Source of the DNA: a bacterium
GTDB lineage: Bacteria > Bacillota > Clostridia > Oscillospirales > Acutalibacteraceae
Assembly: GCA_022774755.1 (NCBI GenBank)
Contig: JALFLK010000007.1
Location: 1-39,946 of the forward strand
Length of the DNA stretch: 39,946 nucleotides
Reading direction: 5' to 3'
The notes beneath the pieces are model-generated. The model was not told where the DNA came from, did not search any database, and was given only the letters and a program-made list of their open reading frames with translations. The position numbers and the translations under genes are program-made. How positions within the stretch are numbered: position 1 is the stretch's first letter; each line of letters opens with the position of its first letter. Below are positions 1-7,608 of this stretch, one piece after another.

Positions 1-178
1 AGGGAAACACTGAATAAATCACATCATAAGATTGTTTGCACATCTTGCTTGCATCTTTTCCGTCAGCCTGCCCAAAAAATCCTCGTAATGCGTCAGCATT
101 ACTGCGGTTTGTTTGTGCAACCTGACAAAAAAATCTGACGGCGCAATATGCACAAACGATTTAATCAGTGTTTCCTTA
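1..178. repeat. MITE-like fold-back repeat, copy 1
   Basis: Non-coding element with about 20-bp terminal inverted repeats: AGGGAAACACTGAATAAATC at 1-20 against GATTTAATCAGTGTTTCCTT at 158-177, with two mismatches. The arms continue inward as an imperfect hairpin (GATTGTTTGCACAT near 30 against ATGCACAAACGAT near 148, and CCGTCAG against CTGACGG), with a small central hairpin GTAATG-CGTCAG-CATTAC at about 87-104. The right end reads CCT-TA-G, and copy 2 at 39812 is preceded by C-TA. This fits insertion into CTAG with TA duplication, as known for IS630/Tc1-type elements. No transposase is present. The element begins at or before base 1, so its left boundary is uncertain. Confidence 0.75.
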
Positions 179-230
179 GTTTTGGTTTGCTATGCAGACA
201 GATTTCCGCAGAAAAGGTGAGGTGTGCAGT

Positions 231-518
231 ATGGGAATTTACGGCGAGCTTGTGCGGCTGAGTGAGTGTGCAAAAGCCGATGAAAGCTTAAGAAAGGAGC
301 TTTTGGCGTCTGCCGAGGGGGTTGACCCTATGAAGAGCTTTTGTGATGTTTGCCTTAAAAACGGATTTAAAATTTACCTGGGCGAGCTTTTTGCCTACGG
401 AGAAGATATGAACGACAGCAAGCTTCGCAGTGTAAACGGAGGCGGAGTGAACGCCATTGAGGGCTGGAACGACGCTTTTGCTCAGATAATCAGCGAACTG
501 CGTGAAATGGATAAATAA
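231..518 (+). CDS. Nif11-like leader (RiPP precursor-like) peptide, orphan
   Basis: Predicted 95-residue peptide. I start it at ATG 231 because AAAGGTGAGG lies 8-10 nt upstream; an in-frame ATG at 192 lacks a comparable site. The N-terminal 70 residues resemble Nif11-type leaders: a helical start with an acidic AKADESLRKEL segment, then a CLKNGFKIYLGELF segment matching the usual A.E.G(F/Y)...EL pattern, ending in KLRSVNGGG at about residues 64-72. A Gly-Gly site of this kind is where such leaders are normally cut. The tail after GGG is 23 residues, acidic and aromatic, and has no Cys, Ser or Thr cluster except one Ser. No modifying enzyme, peptidase or transporter lies in the downstream 8 kb, but anything upstream is outside the window. 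It could also be an unrelated small helical protein. Confidence 0.55.
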   Translation: MGIYGELVRLSECAKADESLRKELLASAEGVDPMKSFCDVCLKNGFKIYLGELFAYGEDMNDSKLRSVNGGGVNAIEGWNDAFAQIISELREMDK

Positions 519-705
519 AACTTTATACTGATTTCGATTAAACTGTCGGGAGTTGTCGGAAATTTTTTCGGGTCGTCGGCGTCTTTTCGTAATATTTTGC
601 ATTATTTACACCGCTTAATCAGATATTAGTGTTAAAGCTCTGCAAATTATATAAATTATGCAGAAATAATGAAATAAATTCATAAAAATATTTAATTGAC
701 TAATC

Positions 706-734
706 TTGCTAAGTTTATTACAATTTGTTATGAT
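706..734 (+). promoter_or_regulatory. Putative sigma-A promoter for the MBOAT/DHHW operon
   Basis: TTGCTA at 706-711 and TATGAT at 729-734 are separated by exactly 17 bp, about 60 bp upstream of the TTG start at 794. The surrounding 519-793 gap is very AT-rich and contains no gene. Confidence 0.5.
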
Positions 735-793
735 AAACATAAGATGAAAATTTACCGGAACAACGGAAATTAAACTGAGAAAGGGGAGATTTT

Positions 794-2188
794 TTGGTAT
801 TTTCGAGTATAATATTCCTGTTTATGTACCTGCCCTTTGTGCTCCTTGTTTACTATATAGTTCCACGCAAATTCAGGAACCTGTTTTTATTTATAGTCAA
901 CCTTATATTCTACGGTTGGGGCGAACCGATTTTTGTTTTGCTTATGCTGTTTTCTACTGTGGTAGATTACACACACGGATATTTTATCAATAAATTCAGG
1001 GACAATAAAAAAATTGCACGGTGCTTTGTGGCGTCGGCGGTGATAATAAACCTTTCTCTTTTGGGATTTTTCAAATATGCAGGCTTTCTTACGGAAACAC
1101 TCAATGTTCTGCCCTTTGTCAGTCTGCCTGTGATTAAGGTACCTTTGCCTATCGGCATCAGCTTTTATACCTTCCAGACAATGTCGTATTCTATTGATGT
1201 TTACAGAGGCGACGCTCCGGTGCAGAAAAATATAATTAACTTCGGCACCTATGTTTCACTGTTCCCTCAGCTTATTGCAGGACCTATCGTCAGATATAAG
1301 GATGTTGCGTATCAGCTTGAGCACAGAAGAGAAACCCTGGAACAGTTTACCCACGGTGTAAAGGTGTTTATGGTAGGACTTGCAAAAAAGGTGCTTATAG
1401 CTAATCAGATGGGCGTTATGTGGGACTCCATAAGGCAGTCGGGAGAGGCTAACGGCGTTTTAGGAAGCTGGATAGGCATAGCCGCCTACACTTTTCAGAT
1501 TTATTTTGACTTCAGCGGATACAGCGATATGGCGTGCGGACTGGGCAATATGTTCGGCTTTGAGTTTTTGAAGAATTTTAATTATCCGTATATATCAAAG
1601 TCCATAACCGAATTTTGGAGAAGATGGCACATTTCACTTTCAACCTGGTTTAAAGAGTATGTGTATATTCCCCTGGGCGGCAACAGAAAGGGTGTTAAGC
1701 GTCAGATTTTCAACCTGCTTGTTGTATGGTTTTTAACGGGCTTTTGGCACGGCGCTGCCTACAACTTTATTCTTTGGGGACTTTTCTACGGAGTAATTCT
1801 TATTTTGGAGAAATTTGTTCTCAAAAGATTTTTGGACAGGCTCCCAGGCTTTGTTCAGCACATTTATGCGCTTTTTATAATTATGATTGGCTGGACAATA
1901 TTCTATTTTGAGGATATGGGACAAATGATGTTGTATTTCGGCGCAATGTTCGATTTCAGTCAGGGACTTATAGGAGCAAAGGCGCTGAGCATTACAATTT
2001 CATACCTGCCTTTATTTATTGCGGCGGCAGTTGCAAGCACGCCTATTGCGTCAAAGCTGTATTCCAAAATTAAGGACAAAGGTTTTATGTGGGCGCCTGA
2101 CACCATCTACTGTGCAGCGGTGCTGTTTTTGTGTACGGCTTCCCTTGTAAACCAAAGCTACAATCCGTTTTTGTATTTCAGATTTTAA
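794..2188 (+). CDS. MBOAT family O-acyltransferase (AlgI/DltB-like)
   Basis: Polytopic membrane acyltransferase of 464 residues, the usual AlgI/PatA size. These proteins transfer acyl (commonly acetyl) groups across the membrane to surface polysaccharides. The family signature WRRWHISLSTWFKEYVY lies around residues 275-291 (His279), and the invariant catalytic-type histidine is in TGFWHGAAYNFILWG (His319). Hydrophobic segments run throughout. The start is TTG 794, with AAGGGGAG 6 nt upstream; no good ATG exists nearby. The next gene begins 48 bp downstream and encodes a DHHW protein, the standard partner of MBOAT enzymes, so the pair likely forms a polysaccharide O-acetylation unit. The acceptor polymer is unknown; the exopolysaccharide encoded at 18-32 kb is one candidate. 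Confidence 0.92.
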   Translation: MVFSSIIFLFMYLPFVLLVYYIVPRKFRNLFLFIVNLIFYGWGEPIFVLLMLFSTVVDYTHGYFINKFRDNKKIARCFVASAVIINLSLLGFFKYAGFLTETLNVLPFVSLPVIKVPLPIGISFYTFQTMSYSIDVYRGDAPVQKNIINFGTYVSLFPQLIAGPIVRYKDVAYQLEHRRETLEQFTHGVKVFMVGLAKKVLIANQMGVMWDSIRQSGEANGVLGSWIGIAAYTFQIYFDFSGYSDMACGLGNMFGFEFLKNFNYPYISKSITEFWRRWHISLSTWFKEYVYIPLGGNRKGVKRQIFNLLVVWFLTGFWHGAAYNFILWGLFYGVILILEKFVLKRFLDRLPGFVQHIYALFIIMIGWTIFYFEDMGQMMLYFGAMFDFSQGLIGAKALSITISYLPLFIAAAVASTPIASKLYSKIKDKGFMWAPDTIYCAAVLFLCTASLVNQSYNPFLYFRF

Positions 2189-2236
2189 TGTTTTTGAGTA
2201 TGATTTTTAAAAATTTGTATGAAAGGAGCTGTAATT

Positions 2237-3397
2237 GTGCAAAAAAAGAAAAACGCACTCAGGTTTTTAAAGTATTTGCCTGCGGTGGTTCTGATAGTGT
2301 TTATATTCGGTTTGGGAATCCTGCTTTGGGCAACGCCAAAGGCTGATTACAGCTCAACAGAGAAACGATATTTGCAGAAGTTTCCGGAAGTTTCGCCCCA
2401 AAGCGTTTTCGGCGGTGAATTTGAGGAAGACTTTGAAAACTACCTTGCCGACCATTTCTTCGCCAGAAATTTTTGGATGGGCGCTAATTCCTATTATAAC
2501 CTTTTGACAGGCAGAAACGGCGTTGACGGCGTTTACTGCGGAAATGACGGCTGGCTGATAAATGTTCCCGTTGAGGAAAAGGACAGCCGAGTTCAGGAAA
2601 ATATAGATTCCATAGCAAAATTTAAAAATAAAATTTCCGTTCCCGTTACTGTTGAGATTGTCCCGAGCACGGGCTTTATTATGGAGGACAAGCTCTCCGA
2701 AAATCACTTTAAATACAATGACAATGTGTTCTTTTCACAGCTTATTGATGCCTGCAACAAAAACAGTATGAATTTTGTGGATTTGCGTGAAAGCTTCTCT
2801 CAGAACGCATCAAAGGGCGAACAGCTCTACTACAAAACCGACCACCACTGGACGACTGAAGGTGCATACAACGGTTACAGAGAGCTTTGCACACAGTGGG
2901 ACATTGAGCCTACTCCGAAAGAAAATTTTGAAATTGAAGAGTACGGCGGATTTTACGGTACAACCTATTCAAAAAGCGGTTTTTGGTTTACTCCGCCCGA
3001 CAGCGTACAGATATGGAACAACCCCCGCAACGATGAAAATTCCATAAGTGTTGATATTACCGAGGGAACTCAAACCACAAGCTATAACAGTATGTTTTTT
3101 CTCAATCACCTGGAGGAGGACGACAAGTACCCTGTGTTCCTTGACGGTAACCACGCTTTGGAAAAGATAACAAATTCAAACGCACCCGACGGAAAACTGC
3201 TTGTAATAAAAGACAGCTTTTCCCATTGCTTTGCTCCGTTTTTGGCGGACAATTTCAGCGAGGTAACTTTGGTTGATTTGCGTTACTACAAGAATTCCGT
3301 GTCCGATTTAGTAAACAGCGGTGATTTCGACAGAGTTTTGGTGCTGTACGGTATTGACAACTTTGCCGCCGACACCGACCTTGCCTGGCTAAAATAA
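2237..3397 (+). CDS. DHHW family protein (AlgJ/AlgX-like, SGNH-type)
   Basis: Predicted 386-residue extracytoplasmic protein anchored by one N-terminal membrane segment (about residues 13-31). The hallmark Asp-His-His-Trp motif is at residues 202-205 in KTDHHWTTEGAY. In AlgJ/AlgX-like proteins the D-x-H pair belongs to an SGNH hydrolase-like catalytic triad, and a Ser appears later in a VIKDSFSHCF segment, consistent with the nucleophile. Start choice: GTG 2237, because AAAGGAG (2222-2228) sits 8 nt before it; the in-frame ATG at 2219 precedes this site. Together with the upstream MBOAT protein it probably transfers acyl groups to an exported glycan. A second DHHW protein is encoded at 6310. 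Confidence 0.88.
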   Translation: MQKKKNALRFLKYLPAVVLIVFIFGLGILLWATPKADYSSTEKRYLQKFPEVSPQSVFGGEFEEDFENYLADHFFARNFWMGANSYYNLLTGRNGVDGVYCGNDGWLINVPVEEKDSRVQENIDSIAKFKNKISVPVTVEIVPSTGFIMEDKLSENHFKYNDNVFFSQLIDACNKNSMNFVDLRESFSQNASKGEQLYYKTDHHWTTEGAYNGYRELCTQWDIEPTPKENFEIEEYGGFYGTTYSKSGFWFTPPDSVQIWNNPRNDENSISVDITEGTQTTSYNSMFFLNHLEEDDKYPVFLDGNHALEKITNSNAPDGKLLVIKDSFSHCFAPFLADNFSEVTLVDLRYYKNSVSDLVNSGDFDRVLVLYGIDNFAADTDLAWLK

Positions 3398-3401
3398 TTT
3401 C

Positions 3402-3439
3402 GCTCTCGGCAGACAACGTCTGCCGAGAGCAAAATTTTT
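3402..3439. terminator. Bidirectional rho-independent terminator
   Basis: A perfect 13-bp stem, GCTCTCGGCAGAC at 3402-3414 and GTCTGCCGAGAGC at 3418-3430, has a 3-nt loop and A/T tracts on both sides. It lies between two convergent genes and should serve both. Confidence 0.9.
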
Positions 3440-4439
3440 ATAATATAAAACCAACTTTTTTCATTGCTTTATTAAGGGTGCGTTGGCTGATTTTAAGTGC
3501 AATTTCGTCGGCTTTTCTGTAACATTCCTCAAGATATGCCTTGTCTTTGATGTACTGCTCGTAGCGTTCTCTTATGGGGCGCAGAGTTTCAACAACAGCC
3601 TCGCCGACTGCGGTTTTAAAGTCGCCGTAGCCCTTGCCCTCAAACTCCTTTTCAATCTGCTCATTGGTAAGCCCCGTTACAGCGCCGTAAATTGCCATAA
3701 GGTTGTTTACGCCGGGCTTGTTTTCGCCGTATTTTACGCAGGCTTCGCTGTCTGTAACGGCACGCTTAAATTTTTTCATTATAACTTCGGGAGAGTCAAG
3801 AAGATGAACGCATCCGTTTACGTTCTCGTCACTTTTGCTCATTTTTCTTGTGGGGTCCTGCAGGCTCATAACCCTTGCGCCGTGCTTGGGATAGTAACCG
3901 TCCGGAACCTTAAACACATTGCCGTACTGTCCGTTAAAACGCTGTGCAATATCTCTGGAAAGCTCAAGATGCTGTTTTTGGTCTGCTCCGACGGGAACAT
4001 AATCAGCCTGATAAAGAAGAATATCAGCCGCCATAAGACACGGATAAGTAAAAAGACCTGCGTTAATGTTATCGGCGTGTTTTGCGGATTTATCCTTGAA
4101 CTGAGTCATTCTTGAAAGCTCGCCGAACTGCGTGTTGCAGTTAAGAATCCACGAAAGCTCTGCGTGAGTATGCACATGGCTCTGAATAAAAAACAGGCTT
4201 TTTTCCACATCAATTCCGCAGGCGAGTATAGAAGCGTAAGCGTCAAGAATGTTTTTCCGCATCTGTGCAGGCTCTTGTCTGACAGTAATTGTATGAAGGT
4301 CGGCAAGAGCGTAAATGCAGTCAAACTCCTCCTGCATTTTAACCCAGTTTCTGATTGCGCCGAGGTAATTGCCCAAGGTAATAGTTCCGCTGGGCTGAAT
4401 TGCGCTGAATACTATCTTTTTCTTTTCGGTTGTTTCCAT
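3438..4439 (-). CDS. trpS: Tryptophanyl-tRNA synthetase
   Basis: Class I aminoacyl-tRNA synthetase that charges tRNA-Trp. It is 333 residues, the normal bacterial TrpRS length. The HIGH-equivalent is SGTITLGNYLGA at about residues 17-28, and the KMSKS loop is at residues 199-203 in RKMSKSDENVNG. ALADLHTIT and GADQKQHLEL are further TrpRS-type segments. Start choice: the ATG at 4439, because AAAGGA at 4449-4454 lies 9 nt before it; the upstream in-frame TTG at 4448 directly abuts the Shine-Dalgarno and is unlikely. It lies 73 bp downstream of an aminotransferase gene headed by a T-box leader, so it is probably co-transcribed and controlled by tRNA-Trp charging. Confidence 0.96.
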   Translation of the reverse strand: METTEKKKIVFSAIQPSGTITLGNYLGAIRNWVKMQEEFDCIYALADLHTITVRQEPAQMRKNILDAYASILACGIDVEKSLFFIQSHVHTHAELSWILNCNTQFGELSRMTQFKDKSAKHADNINAGLFTYPCLMAADILLYQADYVPVGADQKQHLELSRDIAQRFNGQYGNVFKVPDGYYPKHGARVMSLQDPTRKMSKSDENVNGCVHLLDSPEVIMKKFKRAVTDSEACVKYGENKPGVNNLMAIYGAVTGLTNEQIEKEFEGKGYGDFKTAVGEAVVETLRPIRERYEQYIKDKAYLEECYRKADEIALKISQRTLNKAMKKVGFIL

Positions 4440-4512
4440 TTTGTTCAATCCTTTGTAAGTTAGTTTTAGTATGAGATTTGCTTTGACAAGCGTAAAAATT
4501 TTGCTGTTAATT

Positions 4513-5700
4513 TTACTTTATATACTCGTCGGCGATTTTTCCGAGAATTTTAATTCCCTTTTCAAGCTGAACGTCGTCGGGCGTTGAAAAATTGATTCTA
4601 AAGCACTGTGAGCTTTGGTTTTCGTCGGTCAAAAATGCGTTGCCGGGCACTACGCAAACCTTGTTTTCAACTGCTGTTTTGCAGAATTCAGGCATATCCG
4701 TGCCCTCGGGCAGACTGCACCAGATAAACAGACCGCCGTCAATTTTGTGATATTTAATCTTGGGTGCGTATTTATCCAGCAATTCCATACAGAAGTCGGC
4801 TTTTTTTCGGTAAATACTGCGCAGTTTTTCCAGGTGACCTTCAAAATCGTAATTTGCAATAAATTCATAGCAGATTCTCTGAGCCCAGATGTTTGTGTGG
4901 ACGTCGCTTCCCTGCTTGCATACAACAAGCTTTTGAAAAATCTCACGGGGAGCAACCGTGTAAGCCACCCTGAGTCCCGGAGCGACTACCTTGCTGAAGC
5001 TTCCGGCATAAATTACAATGCCCTCGGTATCAAAGGATTTTATAGAGGGCAGAGGTTCTCCGCTGTAACGCAATTCGCCGTAGGGATTGTCCTCAAGAAT
5101 CAGAACGCTGTATTTCAAAGCAAGCTCATATAGCTTTTTGCGCTTTTCAAGGCTCATTGTAACGCCCGACGGATTCTGATAGTTCGGAATTGTGTAGATG
5201 AATTTAACATTTTTGTTTGATTTCAGAGCGTTTTCAAGCTCCTCCATATTCATTCCGTCAGGCTCAACGGTAACTCCGGCAAGTCTGCCGTTGTAACTGC
5301 GGAAAGTGTTGAGAGAGCCGATAAAGCTGGGCGCTTCGCAAACTACAACATCGTCTTCGTTGAGCAGAGCCTTTGAACAGAGGTCCATAACCTGCTGTGC
5401 TCCCGATGTAATAAGAATTTCGTCTTTTTCCGAGCCTATGTTTTGGGAGCTTTTGAGATAGTCTTTTAGGTATTCCCTAAGGGGCGTGTAGCCCTCGGTT
5501 ACGCTGTACTGCAGCACCGACGTGGGATTTTCTGCGAAGATTTTTGCGGAAATTTCCGCAATTTCCTTTGACGGAAACGCCTCAGGCGAGGGGTTTCCCG
5601 CCGAAAGCGAAACAACCTCCGGGTCGGCGGCGTATTTAAAAATTTCTCTGATTGCGCTGGGCTTTAGGTTTTTGGCTCTTTCCGAAAAAACATAATCCAT
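4513..5700 (-). CDS. PLP-dependent aminotransferase (class I/II, aromatic/2-aminoadipate type)
   Basis: Fold-type I aminotransferase of 395 residues. The PLP lysine is Lys237 in AGSFSKVVAPGLRVAY, with the NYQNPSG motif near residue 175 and LEDNPYGELRY after it. This resembles the MocR-like/LysN/aromatic aminotransferase subgroup without a DNA-binding domain. The real start is ATG 5700, preceded by AAGGGTGA; the open frame reads on upstream into the T-box leader but has no translation signals there. A T-box whose specifier reads UGG controls it and trpS follows, so an aromatic substrate (Trp, Phe or Tyr and their 2-oxo acids) is a reasonable inference. Sequence alone does not fix the substrate; Leu or 2-aminoadipate remain possible. 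Confidence 0.85.
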   Translation of the reverse strand: MDYVFSERAKNLKPSAIREIFKYAADPEVVSLSAGNPSPEAFPSKEIAEISAKIFAENPTSVLQYSVTEGYTPLREYLKDYLKSSQNIGSEKDEILITSGAQQVMDLCSKALLNEDDVVVCEAPSFIGSLNTFRSYNGRLAGVTVEPDGMNMEELENALKSNKNVKFIYTIPNYQNPSGVTMSLEKRKKLYELALKYSVLILEDNPYGELRYSGEPLPSIKSFDTEGIVIYAGSFSKVVAPGLRVAYTVAPREIFQKLVVCKQGSDVHTNIWAQRICYEFIANYDFEGHLEKLRSIYRKKADFCMELLDKYAPKIKYHKIDGGLFIWCSLPEGTDMPEFCKTAVENKVCVVPGNAFLTDENQSSQCFRINFSTPDDVQLEKGIKILGKIADEYIK

Positions 5701-5712
5701 AAAAATCACCCT

Positions 5713-5999
5713 TAAAAAATAAAGACCTTTATCCTCTGAAAAACAGGGACAAAAGCCTTGAATACAAACTTCTGCGGTACCACCCAAATTGACGAAAACG
5801 TCCGCTTACGGCATACCTTAATATGCCTCCCGAGATAACGACCGGGTGCCGTCAGAGACTACTCTCACAAGGATTTCGTTCTGCCCTCACAAGTCCATTG
5901 GGAAAAGCCCTGACTGCCGTTTTGCACCGAACAACGGCTCTCTTAAAGCAAAGCTTAACTTACTACTCTTGCTCATCGGTTTAATGGTATCTTTTAACT
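5713..5999 (-). promoter_or_regulatory. T-box riboswitch leader, probably tRNA-Trp specific
   Basis: Read on the minus strand, this 5' leader has the full T-box layout. Stem I contains AGAGTAGTA opposite a specifier segment AATGGA followed by CTTG, which pairs with the CAAG just before the AGTA loop. GA dinucleotides on both strands below fit the K-turn. The distal part contains AGAGAGCC and GGTGCAAAACGGC. The T-box core GGGTGGTACCGCAG is at 5772-5785. A terminator follows (AAGGCTTTTGTCCCTG, loop, CAGAGGATAAAGGTCTT, then ATTTTTT) at 5713-5759, mutually exclusive with the antiterminator. The specifier triplet UGG is at 5895-5897, implying tryptophan, which agrees with trpS in the downstream unit. 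The antiterminator bulge base is U; the tRNA-Trp discriminator should be checked against it. Confidence 0.93.
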
Positions 6000-6005
6000 G
6001 GGTAC

Positions 6006-6034
6006 ATTATAATCCCAAAAGCAATCTCTGTCAA
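6006..6034 (-). promoter_or_regulatory. Consensus sigma-A promoter of the T-box operon
   Basis: On the minus strand TTGACA (6029-6034) and TATAAT (6006-6011) are both perfect consensus hexamers with a 17-bp spacer. Transcription should start near 5999, directly ahead of the T-box stem I. Such a strong promoter suits attenuation control. Confidence 0.92.
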
Positions 6035-6224
6035 TAGACAAGACCCATTTTAAAGCTCAGAGCATACAAAAGCATATAAAAACGGGTCGTGCCGACAAAA
6101 TAATATTTTCCGGCGCAAATTTGCAAAATATAAAAGAGATAGCTTAATAGAAAAGGTCATTTTCGGGCGGAGATTGTTTCGCTTTTATTTGTTGTTTTGG
6201 TTTATTTAAGATTGCAAAAAAATA

Positions 6225-6253
6225 TTGTATTTATTTCGACTTTGTTGTATAAT
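6225..6253 (+). promoter_or_regulatory. Putative sigma-A promoter for the second DHHW gene
   Basis: TTGTAT (6225-6230) and TATAAT (6248-6253) have a 17-bp spacer and lie 57 bp before the chosen GTG start. It is divergent from the T-box promoter; the 6035-6224 stretch between them shows no gene. Confidence 0.72.
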
Positions 6254-6309
6254 AAAATGGCATAAATAATTGCGGTAGTGGAACAACTAATGTGTTTTGG
6301 AGGAAAACC

Positions 6310-7566
6310 GTGGCAAATAACGGATATAACAGGAACTACAACAGAAATTATAACAGAAGCTACACAACAAGTTCCGGTAGACCCGGTGCCTCAGGGCGCA
6401 GACCTGTTACCTCGGGACGCAGACCCGTGCGCAGAAGGCGCAACAGAAAGAGAATCAGAAACAGAATCATAATTGTCAGCACAATGCTGATTATGCTGAT
6501 TTTGCTTATTACTATTATTACGCTGATGTTCAAAAGCTGTTTCGGCGGCAACGATAAGGAAACAATGTCAACGGAAACGCTTTCTTCAACTATAAACAAT
6601 CAGCCCACAACTTCTCCTGCCGGAGGCGGAAAAGCGGATGTTTCAAGCTATGCTAAGCCCAAGCCTGAGGACGACGGCAGCGGCGGAGAGTTAGAGGGCG
6701 GACTGTTTATTTGGAACAAGGCGGCGTTTGAGCTTTTCTACGGTTCGGAAGACAGCGCAGCTGCATATGCAAATGCAGTCAACGGATATGCGGATAAATT
6801 AGGCGACGGTATTAAGACATACAGTATGGTTGTACCCAATCATACCGAGATGGGACTGCCCGAGAGGTTTAAAAACGGAGATGTGTCAACATCATCACAG
6901 GCTGAAAATATTGCAACGATTTACAGTAAGTTTAATTCAAATGTCACAGCGGTAAATTGCTACAATACCCTTGCCGAGCATTGCAACGAGTATATTTACT
7001 TTAACAGCGACCACCATTGGACAGGCCTGGGAGCTTATTATGCTTATACCGATTTTGCAAAAGAAGACGGACAGGAGCCGTTGCTGCTGGAAAACTGCGA
7101 TGAAAAAACAATAGACGGCTTTACCGGCTCTTTTACAAAGGTGGTTACAAGCGAGCTTAAAACCGACTCTGTTCATTACTGGGAGTTCCCGTACAGCGCA
7201 ACAATGGATATGACTTCAAAGTCAACGGGAGAAAACGCAAGCTACGACTCTGTGTATTATGAGGGAGCCTCAGCCGGAGGGAATACCTACGGTGTGTTCA
7301 TTTTCGGCGATAATCCCCTGTCGGTGCTAAAATCCGACAGAAACACAGGACAAAAAATAGCCGTTGTTAAAGAAAGCTACGGCAACGCATTTGTTCCTTA
7401 CCTAACCTATAATTATGATGAGGTTCATGTTATCGATTTCAGACATTGGGAAGGAAATCTGCCGGAGTATTGCAAAGACAACGATATCGACAGTGTTTTG
7501 TTTATAAACGGAATTATGTCGGCAAATACGGCAATTCAAATTAAAGCGATGGATTCGCTGTTTTAA
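6310..7566 (+). CDS. DHHW family protein with basic cytoplasmic N-terminus
   Basis: Predicted 418-residue membrane-anchored protein. Residues 1-52 are cytoplasmic and unusual: NRNYNRNYNR repeats, then GRRP repeats and a run of Arg/Lys. One membrane segment follows at about 53-74, then a Ser/Thr/Gly-rich spacer and an extracytoplasmic DHHW domain with Asp234-His235-His236-Trp237 (NSDHHWTGLGAYYAY). A late VVKESYGNAFVPYL segment corresponds to the Ser-containing motif of the 2237 protein, so the two are paralogs. Start choice: GTG 6310, 5 nt after GGAGGA; the upstream GTG at 6292 precedes that site. No MBOAT gene adjoins it, so it may share the acyltransferase at 794 or another one. A Nudix gene lies 42 bp downstream. 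Confidence 0.82.
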   Translation: MANNGYNRNYNRNYNRSYTTSSGRPGASGRRPVTSGRRPVRRRRNRKRIRNRIIIVSTMLIMLILLITIITLMFKSCFGGNDKETMSTETLSSTINNQPTTSPAGGGKADVSSYAKPKPEDDGSGGELEGGLFIWNKAAFELFYGSEDSAAAYANAVNGYADKLGDGIKTYSMVVPNHTEMGLPERFKNGDVSTSSQAENIATIYSKFNSNVTAVNCYNTLAEHCNEYIYFNSDHHWTGLGAYYAYTDFAKEDGQEPLLLENCDEKTIDGFTGSFTKVVTSELKTDSVHYWEFPYSATMDMTSKSTGENASYDSVYYEGASAGGNTYGVFIFGDNPLSVLKSDRNTGQKIAVVKESYGNAFVPYLTYNYDEVHVIDFRHWEGNLPEYCKDNDIDSVLFINGIMSANTAIQIKAMDSLF

Positions 7567-7608
7567 CGGAGATTAGACAGGTGAAATTTTGCGAAAGGGG
7601 GTAATTAT

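Noticed and set aside
3483..4115. 210-codon plus-strand open frame antisense to trpS
   Set aside because: The minus-strand frame has full TrpRS motifs; the antisense frame has no ribosome site or recognisable domain.
5865..5880. GAA or CGA in the ACGAAATCC segment as the T-box specifier
   Set aside because: The AATGGA-CTTG segment pairs better with CAAG-AGTAGTA in stem I, and its UGG fits the downstream trpS.
5846..6037. 63-codon plus-strand open frame
   Set aside because: It is antisense to the T-box leader and its promoter, which explain the sequence fully.
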